From: Sphingomonas sp. BT-65
GTDB taxonomy: Bacteria > Pseudomonadota > Alphaproteobacteria > Sphingomonadales > Sphingomonadaceae
NCBI RefSeq assembly: GCF_026107375.2
Contig: NZ_JAPCIA010000001.1
Span: forward strand, 1,116,001 to 1,180,000
Direction of reading: 5' to 3'
DNA: 64,000 nt
Below are positions 52,522 to 59,018 of this stretch, one piece after another. Every line of letters starts with the position of its first letter. The first letter of the stretch is position 1. The position numbers and the translations under genes were made by a program. The notes under the pieces are model-generated. The model made no database searches. It was not told where the DNA came from and saw only the letters and a program-made list of their open reading frames with translations.

Positions 52522-53578
52522 CGACATCCTTCCAGCTCAGCGCGCCGCCCCATGCCACATCGCGCACGGACCGCCCATCGGCCGTGAACAACGTGGCTTC
52601 GATCCGCGTCGCGCGGCGCTCGCCCGGAACGAGGGTGATCGCGGTCCCGCGCGCGGCAGCATCTGCCAAAGACGGCAAGTCACAGCATGGTTCGAGCGCC
52701 AGCATCGTCCGCGCGCCATACCATGGATAGCCGTCGCCGCCGCCGAGCAGACGCCAATAGCCGAGCAGCGGGAAGAGCGTCTCGTCCCAGCGCACCGCCA
52801 CGCCCGCACCGCGCCGTGGATTTCGCACCGCGAACCAGCCGCTCGCCATCTCCTCGCAACGCACGAAGTCCTGGGCGTTGTCGCGGTCACCCGGGATGAT
52901 CGACAAATCCTGGTCGACGAGCGTCGGCCAGGCCGCGCGCGTGCCCGGTTCGAGGGTTGCAGCAGGCGGCGGGGTCTCGGCAGTGACGATGGTGCAGGCG
53001 GGCAGGTCCACCGCGCTGCCCGCTTCGATCAACGGCGCGCCGAAGGTCGGATGATGCCCCCACAGTACCTCCAGCGGGTGCGCCGCTTCGCTCGAGACCG
53101 CCTCGTCGATGATCAGCGTGGCGCCCGCTCCATCCAGCGCGATACGCCGCTCAATCACCACCGGCGTCCGCCGGAGCCGCGCCCAGGTCCGAATAGCGAC
53201 GCCGCATTCGTCGTCGCGTTCGATCGCATATTCCCAAGCGAGGAAGGTTGCTTCGCCGTGCTGCCCATAACTCGCGCCGCGATGCTCGCAAGGGCCGGGA
53301 CCATTGGGTAGCATCACATACCAGCCGCCGGGGAACTGGTCGCGAAAGGCGCCGACCGCCAGCGATGACGAGGCAATGGCTCCAGGCGGCGCCAGCCCTG
53401 CGGGTGCCAGGTGAAGCGTCTCGGTGTCGCTGGGCTTGTGGGTGAGTTCGACGAGATCGCAACCCTTGTCGAGCACGAAGACCGCGCGCAGCAGCGCATT
53501 CTCAAGGCTGACGCAGCGATGGCCGCGCCAGACGAACTCGCGCAGCCGGGCGCCATGATTGCGGTGCGGACCGGTCAC
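52511..53578 (-). CDS. Aldose 1-epimerase-like protein (DUF4432-type)
   Basis: 355 residues, beta-supersandwich fold. Supporting pieces: FVLDKGCDLVELTHKPSDTE, GGWYVMLPNGPGPCEHRGASYGQHGEATFLAWEY, VLWGHHPTFGAPL with the paired His expected in the active site, and LFPLLGYWRLLGGGDGYPWYGARTMLALEPCC. DUF4432 proteins act on sugars in catabolic operons, but reactions differ. The ATG overlaps the MFS stop by four bases, and its own stop overlaps the SDR start. Confidence 0.85.
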   Translation of the reverse strand: MTGPHRNHGARLREFVWRGHRCVSLENALLRAVFVLDKGCDLVELTHKPSDTETLHLAPAGLAPPGAIASSSLAVGAFRDQFPGGWYVMLPNGPGPCEHRGASYGQHGEATFLAWEYAIERDDECGVAIRTWARLRRTPVVIERRIALDGAGATLIIDEAVSSEAAHPLEVLWGHHPTFGAPLIEAGSAVDLPACTIVTAETPPPAATLEPGTRAAWPTLVDQDLSIIPGDRDNAQDFVRCEEMASGWFAVRNPRRGAGVAVRWDETLFPLLGYWRLLGGGDGYPWYGARTMLALEPCCDLPSLADAAARGTAITLVPGERRATRIEATLFTADGRSVRDVAWGGALSWKDVDAA

Positions 53579-54795
53579 TGGCGTGCCTCCACCGGTTTGC
53601 CTGCAGTCGCGCGCGCGATCAGCCAGCCGATCGGGTGCAACGCCGCCATCACCAGAAAGACGGTGCCATAGTCGCGCGTCGCGGCGAAAGCGCCGACGAG
53701 CTGGGTCGAGATAATGCCGCCGATCCCGCTGCCGGCGGCGATCAGCCCGAAGATCGTCGCCACCCGCGCCTGAGGGAAACGATCGACCGCGAGCGTGGTC
53801 AGGTTACCGAGGAACATCATATGCGACAGCGCCACCAACGCGGCGAGCCCGTAGGTAACCGGAAGCGAAGGCTGGAATGCGATCAGCGCCCCCAGCGGCG
53901 CCAGGCAGGCGCCCATCCCCATCACCCTGAGGCGCGACGCGATCGGCGCCGCGCCACGGCGGACGAATCGGCCCGACAGCAGCCCACCGCCCACGCTCCC
54001 GATATCCGCGGCGAGATAGACGAGCCAGGCCGTCGCGGCGATCGCAGCGAGCGGAAGCCCGCGCGCGTCTCCCAGATATTTGGGGAACCAGAACAGGTAG
54101 AAATACCAGACCGGATCGGTGATCGTCCGCGCGAGCGCGAGACCCCAGACCGACTTGTCGCTGAGGATCGCCCCAATCGAAGGTTTCTCGGCCGCTGCGC
54201 CGACGGCCGTCTGGCTCGGCTGGCCATGGCGCAGCACCAGCCACGCCGCCATCCACACGAATCCCAGCGCACCGGTCGCCACGAACGCCGTGCGCCAGCC
54301 ATAGCTGAGCGCGAGCCAGCCGATCAGCGGCGGCGCGATGGTCGCGCCCACCATTGCCCCGGCGGTATAGACGCCGACCGCGAAGCCGCGTTCGTGCGGC
54401 GCATAATGTTCGGAGACTGCCTTGGGCGCGGCGACGTAGTTGCCCGCCTCGCCAAGCCCGAGCGCGAAGCGCGCCGCGCCGAGCTGGCCGGCGCTATGGA
54501 CCAGCCCCGTCACCATATTGGCAATCGACCACCAGCCGACGAACAGCGCCAATGCGAGCTTCGAATCGAGCCGGTCGGTGATCCATCCGACGACGAAATA
54601 GGCGAGCGTATAGGCGATCAGGAAGAGCTGGACGACATGCGCGTAGCCGATGTCGTCGATCCCAAGGTCAGCCTGGATCGTGGTCGCCAGGATCGAGAGC
54701 GTCTGGCGATCAACATAGTTGAGGACGGTCGAGAAGAAGAGCAGCGCGAGAATCGCCCAGCGCACCTTCGAACCTGGCTTGGCGCCAGCGCTCAT
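53575..54795 (-). CDS. MFS transporter, ACS (galactonate/hexuronate) family
   Basis: 406 residues, 12 helices. NYVDRQTLSILATTIQADLG at the start, the MFS signature GWITDRLDSKLAL and LGLGEAGNYVAAPKAVSEHYAPHERGFAVGVYTAGAMVG match the anion:cation symporter branch (DgoT, ExuT). A proton-coupled uptake of D-galactonate or a related sugar acid is likely. The start at 54795 is fixed by the ATGA overlap with dgoK; the longer frame simply reads through dgoK out of phase. Confidence 0.92.
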   Translation of the reverse strand: MSAGAKPGSKVRWAILALLFFSTVLNYVDRQTLSILATTIQADLGIDDIGYAHVVQLFLIAYTLAYFVVGWITDRLDSKLALALFVGWWSIANMVTGLVHSAGQLGAARFALGLGEAGNYVAAPKAVSEHYAPHERGFAVGVYTAGAMVGATIAPPLIGWLALSYGWRTAFVATGALGFVWMAAWLVLRHGQPSQTAVGAAAEKPSIGAILSDKSVWGLALARTITDPVWYFYLFWFPKYLGDARGLPLAAIAATAWLVYLAADIGSVGGGLLSGRFVRRGAAPIASRLRVMGMGACLAPLGALIAFQPSLPVTYGLAALVALSHMMFLGNLTTLAVDRFPQARVATIFGLIAAGSGIGGIISTQLVGAFAATRDYGTVFLVMAALHPIGWLIARATAGKPVEARQ

Positions 54796-55739
54796 GCCGA
54801 CACCGGTTGCGTATGTCCGGCCAGCGCGGCAAGTCCCGCCAGGCTGGCTGCATGGACGTCCGCCATCGCGTGGACAACCCCGAGGCGATCGAGCACGGCC
54901 GCATAGAGCAGTGAGAGTGCCGGAGCGCCAATCAGGGTGACATGATCCACGGGCTCGCCCGCTGCCGCCAGTGCGGCGAGGGCGTCGCGTATCTCGCAGC
55001 CGATTAGCAGACCGGATAGATAGGGACGCGCGGCTTGAGGCGATAGCGATCCGGTGACGCGCAGGCTGCGCGCGGAAAAGATGGCGTGCTCGACTGCGAG
55101 CCGCGGGTCCGACACGGCGATCTCGACGCCGCGAACGAAGGCGGGGTCGCCTGCCTCGATTGCAGTCCCCGGCGTCATGTCGCGGCCGACCAGGCTGTGC
55201 GCGACGAGGATCTCGAACATCTCGCCGGTCATGCTGGTGAAGAAGCGCGTGACGCGCGCGTCCGTGACGCTGCACCACTTGGCATGAGTGCCGGGCAGGC
55301 ACAGCGTCCGGCGCCCCCCTGCCCCGGCCTGCGCCAGCCACCCGAAGACCTGCGCCTCCTCGCCGCGCATCACGTCCGGCAGGCCGAAGATGTTGGTGCA
55401 GGACAGCCCCGGCACGATCGCCACCGGCACCCCTCGCACCTCGAAGCGCGTCATTCGCGCCGCAAGGTCGTCGAGGCCCGCCGGGCACGGCGCATAGGGG
55501 CAATCGACCCAGCCGATGTTCGATCCCACCATCCCGGCCAGCACGACCGGCAATGGACCATCGCGATCGATCCATGCACCCGCGACATCGAAAAACGCCG
55601 CTTCAGGATTGTCGCAGAATTTGATGCCCAGCCCGCTGGCGGTTTCGAGAATCCGTGCGGGCGCGCCGGTCTCGCAGAGGTACAGACGCATGAAGCTGGA
55701 GCCCCAGTCGCCCGCGATGAAACGCCCTGCTGCTGCCAC
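54792..55739 (-). CDS. dgoK: 2-dehydro-3-deoxygalactonokinase
   Basis: 315 residues from a GTG start; GGGAGG lies five bases before it. Phosphorylates 2-keto-3-deoxygalactonate at C6. The family features are clear: FIAGDWGSSFMRLYL at the N-terminus, ETASGLGIKF, VVLAGMVGSNIGWVDCPYAPCPAG, DVMRGEEAQVFGWL, LCLPGTHAKWCSV and a glycine-rich LSGLLIGCEIRDAL near the end. First gene of the six-gene overlapping operon. An operator-like palindrome lies 48 bp upstream. Confidence 0.95.
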   Translation of the reverse strand: MAAAGRFIAGDWGSSFMRLYLCETGAPARILETASGLGIKFCDNPEAAFFDVAGAWIDRDGPLPVVLAGMVGSNIGWVDCPYAPCPAGLDDLAARMTRFEVRGVPVAIVPGLSCTNIFGLPDVMRGEEAQVFGWLAQAGAGGRRTLCLPGTHAKWCSVTDARVTRFFTSMTGEMFEILVAHSLVGRDMTPGTAIEAGDPAFVRGVEIAVSDPRLAVEHAIFSARSLRVTGSLSPQAARPYLSGLLIGCEIRDALAALAAAGEPVDHVTLIGAPALSLLYAAVLDRLGVVHAMADVHAASLAGLAALAGHTQPVSA

Positions 55740-55787
55740 GCACACCTCCCACATACGGCCCCAACGCCGGCCTCTGCGCGATAAATG

Positions 55788-55802
55788 TTGCGAATTTAGC
55801 GA
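55788..55802. promoter_or_regulatory. TTGCGAATTTAGCGA, degenerate IclR-type operator, site 2
   Basis: Matches the consensus TTGCTAATTTAGCAA with two changes (T to G at position 5 and A to G at position 14) and lies in the divergent region, 48 bp before dgoK and 46 bp before the IclR start. Position and spacing suit autoregulation and control of the operon. Confidence 0.65.
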
Positions 55803-55848
55803 CAAGTCAATCCGAGCTTGCCATAGATCGATTGCGCTCGGCAGTCGC

Positions 55849-56619
55849 ATGGATCATGTCTGCCGTGCGAGTGACCATGTGAAGGAAGCGCCGGCAGTGC
55901 GGCCCAAACCTAACGCCCAACCCAACCAGAGCCTTATCGACGGCATTGCCACGCTCCAGGCGCTGGCCGTCTCACCGGAGCCGATCGGGAATCGCGAGCT
56001 TGCCCGCAAGCTCGGCTTCAACCCCACTCGCGTCAACCGGCTGCTCAAGACGCTCGCCTATCTGGGGATCGCGCGGCAGACCGCGAACCGCAAATACACC
56101 GCGGGTCCTGGCATGCATGTGCTTGCGGCACAAAGCCTTTTCGCATCGCGCTTCGTGCAGAACGCCATGCCCGCGCTCGAGGAGCTGCGGCGCTTCGGAC
56201 TCACCATTGCAATGGGCGTATTGTGGAACCACGATGTGAGCTACCTGTTCCACGCGCCGCCAGGGATGGAGACGGCGCAGGCGCTTGGCCGCATCGGCCT
56301 GCTTCCGGCAAGCGAGAACGGCATTGGCGTCGCCCTGCTTGCGGGGTTCGACGACGCGCACGTCGTCGAGCTCTACGAAGGCGAGGACGTCCCGGGCTAT
56401 CCGCGCGGGGTAAACGACCTGCTCAACACCCTCGCCGAGACGCGCGCGCAAGGATATGCGCGCGTTCGCGTCGGCGAGAACCAGGACCGGCACACCATTG
56501 CGATCGGCGTCTCCGATCCAGCTTTCGCGGCGATCGGCATGTCGGGATGGATTCCAGAGGAAGCCACGCCCGAAATCGTCACCGCCTTGCGCGAGGCAGC
56601 CGCCAAGATCGCCGAATGA
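55849..56619 (+). CDS. IclR family transcriptional regulator
   Basis: 256 residues. N-terminal winged HTH at about 27-85 (SLIDGIATLQALAVSPEPIGNRELARKLGFNPTRVNRLLKTLAYLGIARQ) and a C-terminal GAF-like effector domain (LGRIGLLPASENGIGVALLAGF; RVGENQDRHTIAIGVSDPAFAAIGMSG). IclR proteins bind short palindromes and respond to sugar acids or pathway intermediates. The three palindromes described above are its probable targets. The ribosome site is weak. Confidence 0.93.
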   Translation: MDHVCRASDHVKEAPAVRPKPNAQPNQSLIDGIATLQALAVSPEPIGNRELARKLGFNPTRVNRLLKTLAYLGIARQTANRKYTAGPGMHVLAAQSLFASRFVQNAMPALEELRRFGLTIAMGVLWNHDVSYLFHAPPGMETAQALGRIGLLPASENGIGVALLAGFDDAHVVELYEGEDVPGYPRGVNDLLNTLAETRAQGYARVRVGENQDRHTIAIGVSDPAFAAIGMSGWIPEEATPEIVTALREAAAKIAE

Positions 56620-56652
56620 GCGTTCATTGTTGCGACCACTGAAACATTTTAA

Positions 56653-56667
56653 TTGCTAATTTAGCAA
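56653..56667. promoter_or_regulatory. TTGCTAATTTAGCAA operator, site 3
   Basis: Identical to the site at 45376-45390, also followed by ATAATrTGATT. It lies 33 bp after the IclR stop and 52 bp before the DHDPS-family start, giving that two-gene unit its own promoter. Confidence 0.75.
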
Positions 56668-56719
56668 TAATATGATTGGACATCCCCGCGCCAGGGAGCG
56701 CACATGGTGAGGGATGAAC

Positions 56720-57646
56720 ATGTCGACGATCAACGGGGCTTTTCCGGTCTTGCCGACCATCTTCACCGACGAGGGTATGGTGGACGAAGCCGGGGTCCGC
56801 GCTGTCACCGATTGGGCACTCGATTGTGGTGTCGATGGCGTCGTCTTTCCCGGGCTTGCGAGCGAGTATGACCATCTCACGCTCGATGAGCGGCTACACC
56901 TGATCGGACTGATCGGCGAGCGCGTCGTGGGCCGTGCCGCGTTCGTGTGCGGCGCGGGCGGCAAGAGCGACGAAGAGAGCGAAGCGGTGATCGCCGCCGC
57001 GGCGCGCGCCGGTGCCAGCGCCGCGATGGTAGTGACCCCCGGTCGCGATGGCGTCGACAGGGACGGCCTTGCCGGCTTCTACCGACGGCTTACGGCCGCG
57101 GCGGACGTGCCGATCATGCTCCAGAACGCGCCGGCACCGATGGGCCTCGGCCTCTCCCCCGAGGCGGTGCTCGATATCGTGCGCGCAGCGCCGGGCATCC
57201 GTTATGTGAAGGAGGAGACCGTTCCCTGCGGTCAGCGCATCACTGCGTTGCGTGAGCAGGGCGAAGGACTGCTTGAGGGCGTGTTCGGGGGCGCCGGCGG
57301 CCGCTACATCACCGACGAGCTGGCACGCGGCGCGATCGGCACCATGCCTGCGGTCGAGATCGCGGATCTGCATGTCCAGCTCGTCGCGGCCCATCGCGCA
57401 GGCGATTGGGCGCGCGTGCGCTGGCTGTTTGAGCGCACGTTGCCATTGCTCAACATGCAGGCGATTTATCGCTGGCGGCTGACCAAGGAAGTGCTTCGCC
57501 GCCGCGGCCTGATCGCGAGCGCCTTCGTCCGTGCGCCGGGGCCGGCACTCGACAAGCACGACCTGCGCGAGCTCGACGAACTGCTCGAAAGCCTCGCAGA
57601 CCTGTTGACGCCCACCGAGGCCATCGCCCAACGTCGCGCCGGCTGA
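56720..57646 (+). CDS. DHDPS/NAL family enzyme, 2-keto-3-deoxy sugar acid dehydratase or aldolase
   Basis: 308 residues, TIM barrel. The Schiff-base Lys164 is in RYVKEET. The conserved Tyr of DHDPS and aldolases (YN.P motif) is replaced by Gln135 in PIMLQNAPAPMG. As far as I remember, L-2-keto-3-deoxyarabonate dehydratase has IQDAP at this point, and also shares the opening GAFPVLPTIFTDEG. So it is probably a 2-keto-3-deoxy-aldonate dehydratase and not dapA. The ATG at 56720 is preferred over one six bases upstream because GGTGAGGG needs spacing. Forms an operon with the next gene. Confidence 0.85.
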   Translation: MSTINGAFPVLPTIFTDEGMVDEAGVRAVTDWALDCGVDGVVFPGLASEYDHLTLDERLHLIGLIGERVVGRAAFVCGAGGKSDEESEAVIAAAARAGASAAMVVTPGRDGVDRDGLAGFYRRLTAAADVPIMLQNAPAPMGLGLSPEAVLDIVRAAPGIRYVKEETVPCGQRITALREQGEGLLEGVFGGAGGRYITDELARGAIGTMPAVEIADLHVQLVAAHRAGDWARVRWLFERTLPLLNMQAIYRWRLTKEVLRRRGLIASAFVRAPGPALDKHDLRELDELLESLADLLTPTEAIAQRRAG

Positions 57647-57662
57647 CCCGAGGAAGACACCG

Positions 57663-58832
57663 ATGGACGACCGGATCGAACGCATCGAAGCCTTCGTGGT
57701 CACCATTCCACGCGACACGCCCTATCTCGGGCCGCTCGGCGCGGGCGAGCAGGTCAATACGCGCGGCTATTTCGTGCGCAAGTCCAATCGCACCATCTAT
57801 CCGACGCAGGACCGTTCGGTGGTCGTCCGGGTCACCACGCGCAACGGCGTGGTCGGCTGGGGCGAGACCTATGGCCTCACCGCCCCGAAAGTGATCGGCA
57901 CCTTCATCGATGACCTGATCGCGCCGATCGTCACCGGCCGCGACCCGTTCGACGTCGCGGTGCTGTGGGAGGACCTCTACGACATCCTGCGCGTGCGCGG
58001 CTATGGCGGGGGCTTCTACCTCGATGCGGTGGCCGCGGTGGACATCGCGCTGTGGGACATCTGCGGCCGCATCGCCGGCCTTCCGATCCGCAAGCTACTC
58101 GGTGGCGAGCGGCGCCAGTCGATCCCCGCCTACATCTCCGGGCTGCCGCGCGCGACGCTCGACGAGCGCGTGGCGCTGGCGAAGAACTTCGCCGACCAGG
58201 GCTTCACCGCGTTCAAGATCGCCGCGGCGGTGAGCTGGGACGGGCTCGACCGCGAACTCGGCGCGCTGCGCGAGGCGCTGGGTCCCGAGGCGCGGCTGAT
58301 GGTCGATTTCCACTGGATGCACGGCCGCGGCGACGCCGCCCAGCTGATCCGGCGGCTCGAACGCCACGACCTCGCCTTCGCCGAAGCGCCGCTGAAGACC
58401 GAGGATGTGGCCGGGCTCGCTTATGTCGCGCGCTCGGTCACGACACCGATCGCTGCGGGCGAGGAGTGGCGCACGGTCTACGACGCCGAGCCGCGGCTCA
58501 CCGCCGGCGCGGTCGCGATCGTCCAGCCCGAGATGGGCCATACCGGCATCACCCAGTTCATGCGTATCGCCCAGCTCGCAAGCGCGCACCACATTCCGAC
58601 GATTCCGCACGCGACGATCGGAACCGGAATCTTCCTTGCCGCCAGCCTTCAGGCATCGGCGGCGATCCTCGATCTGCCGATGCACGAGTATCAGCATTCG
58701 ATCTTCGACCGGAACGCGGCGCTGCTCGACGGCGCTCTGGCATGCGAGGCGGGCGCCTATCGCCTGCCCGAGGGACCGGGCCTGGGCGTGGCGCCGGGCG
58801 AGGGCCTCTGGAGCTACGCCGAGGCGATCTGA
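57663..58832 (+). CDS. Enolase-superfamily sugar-acid dehydratase (mandelate racemase / DgoD-like)
   Basis: 389 residues. N-terminal capping domain and a C-terminal barrel. Metal-site candidates are Asp215 in MVDFHWMHG (with His217), Glu241 in FAEAPL and Glu267 in AAGEEW. A catalytic His316 lies in IPHATIG. The Lys185 of FKIAAA is not followed by the second Lys (no KxK). The DFH..H motif resembles D-galactonate dehydratase, so dehydration of an aldonate to its 2-keto-3-deoxy form is likely. The GAGGAAG site sits 9 bases before the ATG. Confidence 0.88.
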   Translation: MDDRIERIEAFVVTIPRDTPYLGPLGAGEQVNTRGYFVRKSNRTIYPTQDRSVVVRVTTRNGVVGWGETYGLTAPKVIGTFIDDLIAPIVTGRDPFDVAVLWEDLYDILRVRGYGGGFYLDAVAAVDIALWDICGRIAGLPIRKLLGGERRQSIPAYISGLPRATLDERVALAKNFADQGFTAFKIAAAVSWDGLDRELGALREALGPEARLMVDFHWMHGRGDAAQLIRRLERHDLAFAEAPLKTEDVAGLAYVARSVTTPIAAGEEWRTVYDAEPRLTAGAVAIVQPEMGHTGITQFMRIAQLASAHHIPTIPHATIGTGIFLAASLQASAAILDLPMHEYQHSIFDRNAALLDGALACEAGAYRLPEGPGLGVAPGEGLWSYAEAI

Positions 58833-58861
58833 GCGACAGGACGCCCGGGCATCCATCCTAA

Positions 58862-58980
58862 TTCCCCCGCCAGGGGGAGGTGGCGCGTGAAGCGCGGAGG
58901 GGGAGGAGGCACGCCGCCATCGTTCTGGCATCCGCCCCTCCGTCAGCCTGCGGCTGACACCTCTCCCTGGCGGGGGAGGA
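58862..58980. repeat. Inverted repeat element after the dehydratase gene
   Basis: TTCCCCCGCCAGGGGGAGGTG (58862-58882) is mirrored by CACCTCTCCCTGGCGGGGGAGG (58958-58979). The 75 bases between contain another weak hairpin (GCGCGTGAAGCGCGG). Same type of composite palindrome as elsewhere in the window. Confidence 0.75.
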
Positions 58981-59018
58981 TAGAAGCGATTCTCTGGCGT
59001 TGTCGGTGCCGATATTGC

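Noticed and set aside
53575..55575. Apparent fusion of dgoK-region sequence with the MFS transporter in one frame
   Set aside because: The N-terminal half is dgoK read in the wrong phase; the real genes overlap by ATGA with normal starts.
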